Positions 36,336-46,005 of a DNA stretch of 64,000 bases are shown here, piece after piece. The notes under the pieces were generated by a model that saw nothing but the letters and a program-made list of their open reading frames with translations, had not been told where the DNA came from and ran no database searches. The stretch spans positions 67,961-131,960 of the forward strand of contig CALUKE010000007.1 in assembly GCA_944321165.1 (NCBI GenBank), given 5' to 3'. The stretch is from an uncultured Odoribacter sp. (GTDB lineage: Bacteria; Bacteroidota; Bacteroidia; Bacteroidales; Marinifilaceae). Within the stretch, counting starts at the first letter, position 1. Every line of letters starts with the position of its first letter. The position numbers and the translations under genes are program-made.

Positions 36336-38927
36336 ATGAATACGAACAATTATACAATCAAGTCGCAGGAGGCATTGCAATATGCCGTGCAGCTTGCGCA
36401 AAGCAAGGGACAGCAGGCGATAGAGACGGGACATCTGTTGAAGGCTGTCATTCACGTCGGTGAGAATATTACGAATTTTATTTTCAACAAGCTGGGGGTG
36501 AACAGCAAGAATCTGTTGTCTGCCCTGGATTGGATTGTGGATGGGTATACCCGGGTTTCTGGGGGCGAAGTATATTTGTCTTCGGACAGTAACAAGGCCC
36601 TGGAGAAAGCGACTCGTCTGGCTCAGGAAATGGGTGATCAGTATGTTTCGCTGGAGCATATTCTGTTGGGCTTGTTGGATAATCGGGATCAAGTGGCACA
36701 ACTCTTGAAAGACAGTGGATTGACTGAAAAAGAGACCAAAGAAGCAATTGCCGAATTGCGGAAAGGTTCGAAAGTCAATTCTCAGTCGGCAGAAGATAGT
36801 TATGATGCCCTGGGACGTTATGCGATCAATCTGAACGAACGGGCCCGGAACGGGAAACTGGATCCAGTGATCGGGCGGGATGACGAGATTCGGCGGGTAT
36901 TGCAGATTTTATCCCGACGGACAAAAAATAATCCGATCCTGATCGGTGAGCCGGGTGTTGGAAAGACGGCGATTGCGGAAGGACTGGCGCAGCGGATTGT
37001 TAACGGAGATGTGCCGTCCAATTTGGCTTCGAAACAGATTTTCTCCCTGGACATGGGGGCATTGATTGCCGGTGCTAAATACAAGGGAGAATTTGAGGAG
37101 CGTCTGAAAGCGGTGGTAAATGAGGTGCTGGCTTCTGAAGGTGAAATTATTCTGTTTATCGATGAAATTCATACCTTGGTGGGAGCCGGAAAATCCGAAG
37201 GAGCCATGGATGCTGCGAATATTTTGAAACCGGCTTTGGCCCGGGGCGATCTGAGGGCGATCGGTGCCACAACCCTGAATGAATATCAAAAATATTTCGA
37301 ACAGGACAAGGCTTTGGAGCGTCGTTTCCAGAAAGTGATGATAGACGAGCCCGATGTGATGAGTGCCATCAGTATCATGCGGGGATTGAAGGAAAAATAT
37401 GAAAACCATCATAAAGTGAGGATTACGGATGATGCAATCATTGCTTCTGTAGAATTGTCTCACCGGTATATTTCCGATCGTTTCCTGCCGGATAAAGCGA
37501 TTGACCTGGTGGATGAAGCCGCTGCCAAATTACGGCTGGAAATGAATTCTGTGCCGGATGAAATCGATGAACTGGATCGGAAGATTCAACAGTTGGAAAT
37601 CGAAAAGGAGGCTTTGAAGCGGGAAGGTACGAGCAAAAAACTCTCGGACATACAGAAAGAACTGGCCGACTTGAACGATGAACGGACTAAATTGCGGGCT
37701 CAGTGGGAATCTGAACGTGCTTTGATCGATGAGATACAAAAAAATAAAGATGCCATTGAGCAGTACAGGTTCGAAGCCAGTCGTGCAGAACGGGAAGGAG
37801 ATTACGGAAAGGTGGCTGAATTGCGTTATGGTAAGATCAAGGAGGCGGAACAACGGATCGAGGAGATCAAGAAAAAGCTGGCCGATATGAAGCATGGTGA
37901 GTCGCTGATCCGGGAAGAGGTGACTGCCGATGATATTGCTGCGGTTGTTTCCAAATGGACGGGCATACCGGTGAATCGTATGATGCAGAGCGAACGGACG
38001 AAGTTGCTTCATTTGGAAGAGGAATTGCACAAACGGGTGGTCGGACAGGAGGTAGCCATTGCGGCTTTGGCTGATGCTGTGCGGCGTAATCGGGCCGGTT
38101 TGCAGGATGCCCGTCGACCGATCGGTTCCTTTATATTTCTGGGGACGACCGGTGTCGGTAAGACTGAATTGGCCAAGGCTTTGGCGGAATTTCTGTTCGA
38201 TGATGAATCACAGATGACGCGTATCGATATGTCGGAGTATCAGGAAAAACATTCTGTCTCCCGGTTGATCGGGGCACCTCCGGGATATGTCGGTTATGAT
38301 GAAGGCGGTCAGTTGACCGAAGCTGTACGTCGGAAACCGTATTCGGTTGTTTTGCTCGATGAGATTGAAAAGGCTCATCCGGATGTATTCAATATTCTGC
38401 TGCAGGTGTTGGATGACGGACGGTTGACCGACAACAAGGGACGTACGGTGGATTTTAAGAATACCATCATTATCATGACTTCTAATATCGGCGCTCATAT
38501 CATTCAGGAAAAATTGAAAGATTTGAATGATAAGAATCGGGAAGAGGTATTGGAGGCAACGAACCAGGAAGTATATGAATTGTTGAAACAGACGATTCGG
38601 CCGGAGTTCCTCAATCGAATCGATGAAGTGATTATGTTCACTCCTCTGCAGAAAAACGAGATCATCGATATTGTCCGCCTGCAGATCAAATCTTTGCAGA
38701 AGATGCTGGCCAATAACAGCATCACCATAGAGGTGACCGATAAAGCGGTGGAATGGATTGCGCAGGAAGGTTATGATCCGCAATTCGGTGCACGACCCGT
38801 GAAACGGGTGATTCAGCGGAATTTGCTGAATGATTTGTCCAAGCAGATTCTGGCGGAGAAAGTAACGAAAGACAATCGGATTGTGGTGGATGTAAAGGAC
38901 GATCACATTGTCTTTGTCAACCAATAA
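36336..38927 (+). CDS. clpB: ATP-dependent disaggregase ClpB
   Basis: The 863 residues show the full ClpB layout: N domain (1-150), first AAA+ module with GEPGVGKT (204-211), the middle coiled-coil propeller (about 410-530, rich in Glu/Lys/Arg), second AAA+ module with [19 protein letters not shown], and the C-terminal D2 small domain. The middle domain separates it from ClpA/ClpC. It rescues aggregated proteins together with DnaK. A ribosome-binding-like AGGAG lies just before the ATG, and a strong terminator follows, so it is monocistronic. Confidence 0.97.
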   Translation: MNTNNYTIKSQEALQYAVQLAQSKGQQAIETGHLLKAVIHVGENITNFIFNKLGVNSKNLLSALDWIVDGYTRVSGGEVYLSSDSNKALEKATRLAQEMGDQYVSLEHILLGLLDNRDQVAQLLKDSGLTEKETKEAIAELRKGSKVNSQSAEDSYDALGRYAINLNERARNGKLDPVIGRDDEIRRVLQILSRRTKNNPILIGEPGVGKTAIAEGLAQRIVNGDVPSNLASKQIFSLDMGALIAGAKYKGEFEERLKAVVNEVLASEGEIILFIDEIHTLVGAGKSEGAMDAANILKPALARGDLRAIGATTLNEYQKYFEQDKALERRFQKVMIDEPDVMSAISIMRGLKEKYENHHKVRITDDAIIASVELSHRYISDRFLPDKAIDLVDEAAAKLRLEMNSVPDEIDELDRKIQQLEIEKEALKREGTSKKLSDIQKELADLNDERTKLRAQWESERALIDEIQKNKDAIEQYRFEASRAEREGDYGKVAELRYGKIKEAEQRIEEIKKKLADMKHGESLIREEVTADDIAAVVSKWTGIPVNRMMQSERTKLLHLEEELHKRVVGQEVAIAALADAVRRNRAGLQDARRPIGSFIFLGTTGVGKTELAKALAEFLFDDESQMTRIDMSEYQEKHSVSRLIGAPPGYVGYDEGGQLTEAVRRKPYSVVLLDEIEKAHPDVFNILLQVLDDGRLTDNKGRTVDFKNTIIIMTSNIGAHIIQEKLKDLNDKNREEVLEATNQEVYELLKQTIRPEFLNRIDEVIMFTPLQKNEIIDIVRLQIKSLQKMLANNSITIEVTDKAVEWIAQEGYDPQFGARPVKRVIQRNLLNDLSKQILAEKVTKDNRIVVDVKDDHIVFVNQ

Positions 38928-38943
38928 ATGATAAATAGTTTGT

Positions 38944-38973
38944 AAAAGAGCCATGAGAATGGCTCTTTTTTTT
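38944..38973 (+). terminator. Rho-independent terminator after clpB
   Basis: AGAGCCAT and ATGGCTCT with a GAGA loop are followed by eight T residues. Confidence 0.9.
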
Positions 38974-39059
38974 GTCTCTATGTAAAGAATCTCTAAGTTT
39001 TTACTTATATTTATAGAGAACTTATTGGTTATGTATATGAATTTATAAATATTATCTAT

Positions 39060-40517
39060 ATGCAAAAATCGGATATTGGTTTGATAGGTCTGGCGGTGAT
39101 GGGAGAAAATCTGGCACTTAATTTTGAGAGCAAAGGTTTTTGTGTGACTGTTTTCAACCGCCTGCATCCGGGACAGGAACCGGTAGTGGACCGCTTCCTG
39201 CGGGGAAGAGGGGCCGGAAAGAATTTTGTTCCGGCGTATTCTGTCAAGGAATTGGTGGCTTCCTTGAAGCGGCCGCGGAAAGTGATGATGATGATTCGGG
39301 CTGGGGCTCCCGTGGATGAGATGATTCAGGAATTGCTGACTTGTCTTGAACCGGGAGATGTGATTATCGATGGTGGCAATTCGGATTTCCGAGATACGGA
39401 AAGACGGGTGAAAGAAGTGGAAGCCCGGGGAGTCTGGTATGTCGGTACCGGGATTTCGGGAGGAGAAATCGGAGCTTTGACTGGTCCGTCGATTATGCCG
39501 GGAGGGTCATCGGCCGCTTGGCCTTTGGTGAAGGAATTGTTACAGGGGGTTGCCGCAAAATTGGAAGATGGAACGCCCTGTTGCGAATGGATCGGGAATG
39601 GAGGGGCCGGCCATTATGTGAAGATGGTGCATAATGGCATTGAGTATGGGGATATGCAGTTGATTGCAGAAGCCTATTTTATGTTGAAACAATATTGGCA
39701 GTCGGAGAATTCTGCCATTGCCGAGGTATTCGCTCGCTGGAATGAAGGAGAACTGAACAGTTATCTGATTGGAATTACGGCGGAAATCTGTCGGAGACGG
39801 GAGAGTGACGGCAGTTATTTGCTGGATCATATTCTGGATGTTGCCGGTCAGAAAGGAACCGGGAGGTGGACGGCGGAGGCTGCCTTGGAAGAGGGGGATC
39901 CGTTGACGCTGATTACCGAAGCGGTACATGCCCGCACTTTGTCGGCCATGGCCGAGGATCGTAAAATGGCTGCCTCTCTGTTTCGGACAGAGAAGTCTTG
40001 TCGGGCGGAAGAGATTTTGGCTGTTGATGACCTCCGCCAGACACTATATGCCTCGAAACTGATTTCTTACGCGCAGGGGTTTTCCTTGTTGAAGAAAGCT
40101 TCCGAACATTACCATTGGCAATTGGATTATGGTATGCTGGCCAGGATCTGGCGGAAAGGCTGTATTATTCGTTCGGTATTTCTGGAGCAGATTACCCGGG
40201 CTTACCGTCTTCGGCCGGATTTGGAGAATTTGCTGTTCGATGATTTTTTCAGTCAGCGTATTCGGCAGCTTTTACCGGCCTGGAGAAAAGTGGTGGCGAG
40301 CGGACTGCTGGAGGCCATTCCGGTGCCTTGTATGGCTGCCGCTCTGACTTATTTCGACGGTTTGTCCACCGAATATTCGGCTGCCAATCTGGTTCAGGCC
40401 CAGCGGGATTATTTCGGCGCCCATACGTATGAACGGACTGATCGGCCCCGGGGAGAGTTTTTCCATACGGATTGGAATGAGACCGGTGGAAACATTTCTG
40501 GAACTTACCATGTATAA
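39060..40517 (+). CDS. gnd: 6-phosphogluconate dehydrogenase, decarboxylating
   Basis: The 485 residues have the NAD(P)-binding start GLIGLAVMGENLALN and the catalytic and substrate motifs MPGGSSAAW, IGNGGAGHYVKMVHNGIEYG (with the catalytic Lys) and a C-terminal helical domain (AALTYFDGLSTEYSAANLVQ, DYFGAHTYERTD). The length equals the classic 470-485-residue family. It converts 6-phosphogluconate to ribulose 5-phosphate. The stop codon overlaps the start of zwf (TAATG), indicating translational coupling. Confidence 0.97.
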   Translation: MQKSDIGLIGLAVMGENLALNFESKGFCVTVFNRLHPGQEPVVDRFLRGRGAGKNFVPAYSVKELVASLKRPRKVMMMIRAGAPVDEMIQELLTCLEPGDVIIDGGNSDFRDTERRVKEVEARGVWYVGTGISGGEIGALTGPSIMPGGSSAAWPLVKELLQGVAAKLEDGTPCCEWIGNGGAGHYVKMVHNGIEYGDMQLIAEAYFMLKQYWQSENSAIAEVFARWNEGELNSYLIGITAEICRRRESDGSYLLDHILDVAGQKGTGRWTAEAALEEGDPLTLITEAVHARTLSAMAEDRKMAASLFRTEKSCRAEEILAVDDLRQTLYASKLISYAQGFSLLKKASEHYHWQLDYGMLARIWRKGCIIRSVFLEQITRAYRLRPDLENLLFDDFFSQRIRQLLPAWRKVVASGLLEAIPVPCMAAALTYFDGLSTEYSAANLVQAQRDYFGAHTYERTDRPRGEFFHTDWNETGGNISGTYHV

Positions 40518-42010
40518 TGATTGAATGTAATATGAAAGAGAATATGACAAAACCAGCCGGACAGATATTGGTGATTTTCGGGGCTTCCGGCGATTTGACC
40601 AAACGGAAGTTGTTGCCTTCGTTATTTGAGTTGTTTGACCGGGAGGCATTGCCGGAGCACTTTGTGATTTTGGGAGTGGCCAGAACCCCATATTCGGATG
40701 AAGAGTTCCGACTGCAGCAAAGGGAAAATCTGTTTTTGTTCCTGAAAGGCAAACGGCCGGAGGAGCAGCGGGTGGATGCTTTTCTGAAAAAAGTGTATTA
40801 TCTGGGCTTTAATTCGGATGAGGCCGGAGAATACCATTATTTGGCAGAGAAACTCCAGGCTTTGAGAAGTGCGCATGATGTTCCGGATCAGGTGATCTTT
40901 TATTTGGCAACTCCTCCCCAGAAATATGGCTTGATTGCAGAAGCGCTGGGCAAGAGCAAGTTGAATAAGCCGCAGCAGAAACAGGAGGGATGGCGGCGGA
41001 TTATTGTCGAAAAACCTTTTGGGAGCAGTCTGGAAACGGCGCAGGCTCTGAACCGGAAACTATGTTCGATTTTTGATGAAGAGGATATTTATCGGATCGA
41101 CCATTTTCTCGGAAAGGAAACGGTGCAAAATATATTGGTATTGCGTTTTGCCAATCAGATTTTTGAGTCGCTGTGGAATCGGAATTACATCGATTCGGTG
41201 GAAATCTATGCCGCTGAAAAGTTGGGCGTGGAAAACCGGGGAAAATATTATGAAGGTGCCGGTGCTCTCCGGGACATGATCCAGAATCATTTGATGCAGT
41301 TGATGGGGTTTGTAGCCATGGAAGCGCCTTCGTCTTTTGAGGCGAATTTGATGCGCGATGAAGTGGCAAAGGTATTCCGGGCTTTGCATCCGCTTTCGCT
41401 CAATGATGTGATTCGGGGACAGTATGTGGCTGGAAGTGTCGGAAATGAATGGCTGCCCGGATACCGGGAAGAAAAGGGGGTGGCTCCCGATTCTACAACG
41501 GAGACATATATTGCAATGCGTTTCTTTATCGATAACTGGCGTTGGGGAGGCGTGCCTTTCTATTTTTATACGGGGAAAAGATTACGGGAATCCCGTTCGG
41601 AAATAATCATTCACTTCAAGAATGTCCCACACCGGCTTTTCAATGGTATCTGTCCGCATGCCTCATGTAATGAGTTGATATTGAAAGTGGATGCACCAGA
41701 GAGTATCTCGTTGAAATTCGGTTTGAAGATTCCCGGTTCGTTTTTTGAAGTCAAGCAGGTAAGCATGAATTTTGCGTATGATTCTTTGTGTAATACTTAT
41801 ATTGCCAATGCTTATGAACGTTTGCTGCTGGATGCCATGCAGGGAGATTCGACTTTGTATACCCGGACGGATGCTTTGGAACTGAGCTGGCGTTTTATCG
41901 ATCCTATTTTGAAAGAGTGGGCAAAAGAGCCCTCCAAGGGATTGGTTTTTTATCCGGCCGGAAGTGATGGACCGGAAGAACGGAAATGGTTGTTGCATTA
42001 TTCCCTGTAA
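40517..42010 (+). CDS. zwf: Glucose-6-phosphate 1-dehydrogenase
   Basis: The 497 residues contain the nucleotide-binding motif IFGASGDLTKRKLLPSLFEL, the active-site RIDHFLGKETVQN and the C-terminal DAMQGDSTLYTRTDALELSW. The ATG at 40517 overlaps the gnd stop; ATGs at 40532 and 40544 are possible shorter starts. It is the first step of the oxidative pentose phosphate pathway and should be co-made with gnd. The lactonase gene pgl, often the third member, is not next to it here; a convergent ROK gene follows instead. Confidence 0.96.
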   Translation: MIECNMKENMTKPAGQILVIFGASGDLTKRKLLPSLFELFDREALPEHFVILGVARTPYSDEEFRLQQRENLFLFLKGKRPEEQRVDAFLKKVYYLGFNSDEAGEYHYLAEKLQALRSAHDVPDQVIFYLATPPQKYGLIAEALGKSKLNKPQQKQEGWRRIIVEKPFGSSLETAQALNRKLCSIFDEEDIYRIDHFLGKETVQNILVLRFANQIFESLWNRNYIDSVEIYAAEKLGVENRGKYYEGAGALRDMIQNHLMQLMGFVAMEAPSSFEANLMRDEVAKVFRALHPLSLNDVIRGQYVAGSVGNEWLPGYREEKGVAPDSTTETYIAMRFFIDNWRWGGVPFYFYTGKRLRESRSEIIIHFKNVPHRLFNGICPHASCNELILKVDAPESISLKFGLKIPGSFFEVKQVSMNFAYDSLCNTYIANAYERLLLDAMQGDSTLYTRTDALELSWRFIDPILKEWAKEPSKGLVFYPAGSDGPEERKWLLHYSL

Positions 42011-42021
42011 ATGTTGAATAC

Positions 42022-42069
42022 ACAGATTCCGGTATTTCTGTCAACCGGACAGATACCGGAATCTGTTTT
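42022..42069. terminator. Convergent terminator between zwf and the ROK gene
   Basis: ACAGATTCCGGTAT and ATACCGGAATCTGT form a perfect 14-bp stem, followed by TTTT on the plus strand. Confidence 0.85.
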
Positions 42070-42076
42070 GAAAAGT

Positions 42077-43180
42077 TTATTTCTGGGTATCGATCTGTTG
42101 CAGGGCAAAGGCATATGCTCCCAGAGAAATGGCCCGACTGGCACCGAGTTTGGAAATAGTAATACCGATTCGTTTTACCGGGTCGTAGATGACAGATTTG
42201 TCTGTCCCGTGTACTTGCAATTCCCGGGAACCGCCTTTGGCAAATTCGACGAATTCATTGAAATTGTCGAGGTCGTATACCTTGAATTGAAGACGACTCA
42301 GAGTTTCTCCGTTCATCCGTTGCAGTTCTCCCCGCATTTCCCGGAGCAGGGAGGGCATGATGTATTTGTGGGCGGCGGTGATGCCTCCACCGATGACGAT
42401 CAGACCGTCTATCATGGTTGCGGCCGTCGCCATCGCATCTCCGGCGATTTCACCGTATTCGGCGAAAGCCTGGATGGCCGCTTCGCGATTGCCTTCGCGG
42501 GTCCCTTCGGCAATATCGAAAATATCTTTGGGTTCGAATGAATGGTTCGTATCTCCGGAATGTCTGGCATATTCCCGTTTTATGGCGTGGATGGCAACTC
42601 CGTCTTCACAGATGACGTTCGGATATTTTTTATTTCTCAGGCAGAAAGTTTCAACGCAGGAATTATCACCTATGTGCATTTTCCCGTCAACGGTAAAACC
42701 GAATCCGAACCCTGTCCCCCAAGTGTAGCCCAACAGATTTTTGTAGCGTTTGGCGCTGTTCAGACGTTCCAGTTTTTCGTTGACTTCAGGCAATGCTCCA
42801 GCCAATGCTTCTCCGTAAGCAAATAAATCGCCGTCGTTGTTGATATATACGGGAATTCCGAATTTGTCTTCCAAAAAAGGACCCAGAGCGACTCCGTCCC
42901 GGAAGGAGGGAAAGTTGGGCAGATAACCGCCGATGATGCCATTGGGATAATCGGCCGGTCCCGGGAAGGCGAAGCTGATAGCTACCGGTTTTTCGTCTAA
43001 GGTGTTGATGACTTCGCGAAATCCTTTTTCCAGAGTTTGCAAACACAGATCCAGGTCTTGTGAATGGGAGGGAAAGGAGATCGGTTTAATTACATCCTGA
43101 TTTCCTCGGATGGCACCGAAAACGAAATTGGTGCCTCCAGCATCAAGGGTAACTACAGTTCTTTTATCGGTTCTGTACAT
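42077..43180 (-). CDS. ROK-family protein (sugar kinase-like)
   Basis: The 367 residues have the actin-like ATPase start TLDAGGTNFVFGAI, the phosphate and sugar regions AISFAFPGPADY, NNDGDLFAYGEALAG and LGYTWGTGFGFGFTVDG, and a C-terminal IDGLIVIGGGITAA motif. The usual zinc-binding CxCGxxGC motif of ROK kinases is absent; only scattered Cys (FCLRNKKYPNVICEDG) occur. It is probably a glucokinase or related hexose kinase; the neighbouring zwf/gnd genes would consume its product. The substrate is not certain. Confidence 0.85.
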   Translation of the reverse strand: MYRTDKRTVVTLDAGGTNFVFGAIRGNQDVIKPISFPSHSQDLDLCLQTLEKGFREVINTLDEKPVAISFAFPGPADYPNGIIGGYLPNFPSFRDGVALGPFLEDKFGIPVYINNDGDLFAYGEALAGALPEVNEKLERLNSAKRYKNLLGYTWGTGFGFGFTVDGKMHIGDNSCVETFCLRNKKYPNVICEDGVAIHAIKREYARHSGDTNHSFEPKDIFDIAEGTREGNREAAIQAFAEYGEIAGDAMATAATMIDGLIVIGGGITAAHKYIMPSLLREMRGELQRMNGETLSRLQFKVYDLDNFNEFVEFAKGGSRELQVHGTDKSVIYDPVKRIGITISKLGASRAISLGAYAFALQQIDTQK

Positions 43181-43217
43181 TATATTAAATTTTGAGTTAG
43201 ATATATGATATCGCTTT

Positions 43218-43225
43218 CAAATGTA
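43218..43225 (-). promoter_or_regulatory. Candidate -7 element of the ROK gene
   Basis: The minus strand reads TACATTTG, a match to TAnnTTTG, 38 bp before the start codon. Confidence 0.45.
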
Positions 43226-43282
43226 TCTATCGGGTAAAATTATAAAAAATCTTTGATTATAAAGGGATCTCTGAATAGAAAT

Positions 43283-43307
43283 AAAAAAGCCACCGGACAG
43301 GTGGCTT
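43283..43307 (-). terminator. Terminator of the tRNA-Asn pair
   Basis: On the minus strand, AAGCCACC and GGTGGCTT form an 8-bp stem with a 5-base loop, followed by a T-tract. Confidence 0.85.
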
Positions 43308-43315
43308 GTTGAAAG

Positions 43316-43389
43316 CTCCTCAGGTAGGACTTGAACCTACGACCTACGGATTAACAGTCCGCCGCTCTAACCAACTGAGCTACTAAGGA
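43316..43389 (-). tRNA. tRNA-Asn (anticodon GTT), copy 1
   Basis: The minus strand folds as a 74-nt cloverleaf: acceptor TCCTTAG/CTGAGGA with discriminator G, D-arm with GCTCAGTTGGTTAGAGC, anticodon loop CTGTTAATC with GTT, and T-arm GTAGGTTCAAGTCCTAC. The CCA end is not encoded. It is identical to the second copy 25 bp away. Confidence 0.95.
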
Positions 43390-43414
43390 ATCACTTTTGA
43401 AGTAAAGAACTCCG

Positions 43415-43488
43415 CTCCTCAGGTAGGACTTGAACCTACGACCTACGGATTAACAGTCCGCCGCTCTAACCAACTGAGCTACTAAGGA
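43415..43488 (-). tRNA. tRNA-Asn (anticodon GTT), copy 2
   Basis: Identical 74-nt sequence to copy 1. It is the promoter-proximal member of the pair on the minus strand. Confidence 0.95.
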
Positions 43489-43507
43489 ATTTTTCTCAAA
43501 AGCGAGG

Positions 43508-43538
43508 CAAAGATATAGCTTTTTTTTATAATAACAAA
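43508..43538 (-). promoter_or_regulatory. Textbook Bacteroidetes promoter of the tRNA-Asn pair
   Basis: The minus strand reads TTTG (43538-43535), 19 bases, then TATCTTTG (43515-43508), a perfect match to TTTG-N19-TAnnTTTG, about 20 bp before the first tRNA. Confidence 0.75.
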
Positions 43539-43596
43539 ATCTTGGAGAAAAAAATGAATGAAAATGAAGCTTCGGAAATAATTGCAGATTCCGATC

Positions 43597-43604
43597 TATT
43601 TTTG
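43597..43604 (+). promoter_or_regulatory. Candidate -7 element for the PAS-protein gene
   Basis: TATTTTTG matches TAnnTTTG 35 bp before the start codon at 43640. Confidence 0.45.
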
Positions 43605-43639
43605 CAATTTAGCATCACAATAACTTAATCATAACGTGT

Positions 43640-43978
43640 ATGGATTATTTTAAAGAAGTGAATCTGGCAGTGACAGTTTGTGACCGGCAAGGTAAAATCA
43701 TAGAGATGAACGATAAATCCCGGAAAACATTTTTGAAGCCGGGGAGAGAAGAACTGATCGGAAAAAATGTGTTGGATTGTCATCCGGAACCGGCTCGTTC
43801 TTTGTTGGAAGATATGTTGCAAAATCCTCGTACCAATGTTTATACGATCGAAAAAGAGGGGGTAAAAAAATTGATTTATCAAACACCGTGGTATGAAAAT
43901 GGTGAATATCAAGGCTTTATGGAGCTTTCGATGGAGATTCCTTTTGAGATGAAACACATGATCAGAATGAAGAAATAG
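43640..43978 (+). CDS. Single-domain PAS protein
   Basis: The 112 residues are essentially one PAS domain: VNLAVTVCDRQGKIIEMNDK, then GREELIGKNVLDCHPEPARS, then a C-terminal sheet with LIYQTPWYENGEYQGFMEL. There is no signal peptide, kinase or other output domain. A Cys-His-Pro-Glu-Pro motif in the middle could bind a cofactor or be a family signature. It is followed 3 bp later by the DUF2461 gene, so the two are likely co-transcribed. A redox or ligand-sensing adaptor role is plausible but not shown. Confidence 0.8.
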   Translation: MDYFKEVNLAVTVCDRQGKIIEMNDKSRKTFLKPGREELIGKNVLDCHPEPARSLLEDMLQNPRTNVYTIEKEGVKKLIYQTPWYENGEYQGFMELSMEIPFEMKHMIRMKK

Positions 43979-43981
43979 CGA

Positions 43982-44653
43982 ATGGAAGTCAGGGAAATTT
44001 TGGCGTTTCTGCGGGAATTGCGGGAAAATAATCAGCGGGAATGGTTCGCCGGACAGAAATCCCGTTATCTGCTCTTGAAGGAGGACTTTGAGAATTGGGT
44101 TGAGCAATTGATTGCGCGGATTGTCCTTTGGGATGAGGATGTGAGGAATTTGAATGCCCGGGATTGTATATTCCGGATTTATCGGGATGTGCGTTTTTCT
44201 CCGGACAAACGTCCTTATAAGGAACATTTTTCTGCTTATATTTGCGGTTTTCGAGGACGGAAGAGCGAGCGTTGCGGATATTATGTCCATTTGCAACCGG
44301 GCAGTTGTATGTTGGGGGCTGGTTGTTATTGTCCATCTCCGGCTTTGCTGAAACGGATTCGAAGGGATATATATGAGAATGTGGAAGAGTTTACTTCGAT
44401 TATTCGGGAACCCGAATTCCAGGCTGAATTTCCGGAAATAGATCCGGATGACAAACTGAAGAAGGTTCCGGCTCCGTTTCCGGCGGATTTCCCGGAGGCG
44501 GATCTTTTGAAATACAAGCATTATGATGTGATTACCTACAAACCGGATGAATGGTTTGAAAGCGGAGAGTTACTTTCGAAGGTGGAGGCTGTTTTTCAAA
44601 AAGCATATAAGTTTAATCGTTTTCTCAATTACACGATTGATAATCTCCCCTGA
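43982..44653 (+). CDS. DUF2461 (TIGR02453) family protein
   Basis: The 223 residues match DUF2461: ILAFLRELRENNQREWFAGQ near the N terminus, FRIYRDVRFSPDKRPYKEHF, GYYVHLQPGSCMLGAGCY, and a C-terminal LLKYKHYDVITYKPDEWFES. The family is widespread and of unknown function; the RFSxDKxPYK motif suggests a phosphate- or nucleotide-related site. It is intact and of usual length. It lies 3 bp after the PAS gene and about 60 bp before purD. Confidence 0.9.
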   Translation: MEVREILAFLRELRENNQREWFAGQKSRYLLLKEDFENWVEQLIARIVLWDEDVRNLNARDCIFRIYRDVRFSPDKRPYKEHFSAYICGFRGRKSERCGYYVHLQPGSCMLGAGCYCPSPALLKRIRRDIYENVEEFTSIIREPEFQAEFPEIDPDDKLKKVPAPFPADFPEADLLKYKHYDVITYKPDEWFESGELLSKVEAVFQKAYKFNRFLNYTIDNLP

Positions 44654-44715
44654 AAGGAAAATCTTTATTATTTTTGCATCTTAGAAATTTTTGTGACTGC
44701 TAAAATTGTGATTAT

Positions 44716-46005
44716 ATGAAAGTTTTATTATTGGGAAGTGGGGGGCGTGAACATGCCTTGGCCTGGAAAATAGCTCAAAGTCCGCGATTGGAAAAGTTAT
44801 ATGTGGCCCCGGGAAATGCCGGGACGGCTCAAATAGCAGAGAATGTGAACCTGTCGGTGGGGGATTTCGAGGCAATCGGTGAATTTATTTTTGCTCAGCA
44901 AATCGATCTTTTGGTGGTGGGACCGGAAGATCCGTTGGTCGCGGGGATCCGGGATTATCTGGAAGCGGATGTCCGTTTTAAAGATCTGTTGATTGTGGGC
45001 CCCCGTAAGGATGGCGCGATTCTGGAAGGCAGTAAGGATTTTGCCAAGCAGTTTATGATGCGGCATGGGATTCCGACGGCAAGATATATGACTGTTACCT
45101 CGGAACAACTTTCAGAAGGTCAACAATTTTTAGCCACCTTGCAGCCTCCCTATGTATTGAAAGCGGATGGATTGGCTGCAGGGAAAGGGGTGTTGATACT
45201 GCAGGATCTGCCCGAAGCTCAGCAGGAATTGGAAAAAATGCTGGAGGGAAAATTTGGTAAGGCGAGTCGCCAAGTGGTGATCGAGGAATTTTTAACCGGC
45301 ATTGAAATATCTGTATTTGCGATTACAGATGGCCGGGATTATCGGGTATTGGGCTCTGCAAAAGATTATAAACGGGTGGGAGAAGGTGATACCGGATTGA
45401 ATACCGGAGGAATGGGGGCAGTTTCGCCAGTTCCGTTCGCCGATGCTGAATTCAACCGGAAAGTGGAGGAGAAGATTATTCGGCCGACGGTGGAAGGTTT
45501 GAAACAGGATGGCATCGATTATCGGGGATTTATCTTTTTCGGGCTGATGAACAATCAGGGAGAACCGGCCGTCATCGAATACAATGTGCGGATGGGAGAT
45601 CCCGAAACAGAAGTAGTGATGCCTCGTTTGAAAACGGATTTGTTGGAGTTGCTGGAAGCTACTGCTCAGGGCCGTTTGGCTACTTCCGCCTTTGAACTGG
45701 ATGAACGTTATTGTACAACGGTGATGCTGGTTGCTGGCGGATATCCCGGTTCGTATGAGAAGGGGAATGTCATTTCCGGATTTGAAAAGGTGGAGAACAG
45801 TCTGGTATTTCATGCCGGAACCAAAGAGGTGAATGGACAGATCGTGACCAATGGGGGACGTGTTCTGGCGGTCAGTTCTTTCGGAGACAAGATGGAACAG
45901 GCTTTGCAGCAGTCCTATGCCAATGTAGGTAAGCTCTCGTTCAAGGGGATGAATTACCGGAAAGATATCGGACAGGATCTTTTGAAGTTGATGACAAAGA
46001 AGTGA
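44716..46005 (+). CDS. purD: Phosphoribosylamine-glycine ligase
   Basis: The 429-residue ATP-grasp enzyme starts MKVLLLGSGGREHALAWKIA and contains GPEDPLVAGIRDYL, YVLKADGLAAGKGVLIL, GMGAVSPVP, GFIFFGLMNN and EYNVRMGDPETEVVMPRL, all standard purD motifs. It makes glycinamide ribonucleotide in purine synthesis. A TATTTTTG element at 44669-44676 could be the promoter -7 box. Its stop overlaps the GTG start of the next gene by four bases. Confidence 0.97.
   Translation: MKVLLLGSGGREHALAWKIAQSPRLEKLYVAPGNAGTAQIAENVNLSVGDFEAIGEFIFAQQIDLLVVGPEDPLVAGIRDYLEADVRFKDLLIVGPRKDGAILEGSKDFAKQFMMRHGIPTARYMTVTSEQLSEGQQFLATLQPPYVLKADGLAAGKGVLILQDLPEAQQELEKMLEGKFGKASRQVVIEEFLTGIEISVFAITDGRDYRVLGSAKDYKRVGEGDTGLNTGGMGAVSPVPFADAEFNRKVEEKIIRPTVEGLKQDGIDYRGFIFFGLMNNQGEPAVIEYNVRMGDPETEVVMPRLKTDLLELLEATAQGRLATSAFELDERYCTTVMLVAGGYPGSYEKGNVISGFEKVENSLVFHAGTKEVNGQIVTNGGRVLAVSSFGDKMEQALQQSYANVGKLSFKGMNYRKDIGQDLLKLMTKK

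Noticed and set aside
42011..42541. Plus-strand frame of 176 codons opposite the ROK gene
   Set aside because: It begins within the zwf terminator and is antisense to a well-supported ROK protein.
43316..43488. Two 74-bp direct repeats as a CRISPR-like or IS repeat
   Set aside because: They fold as perfect tRNA-Asn cloverleaves. No CRISPR array was seen anywhere in the window.
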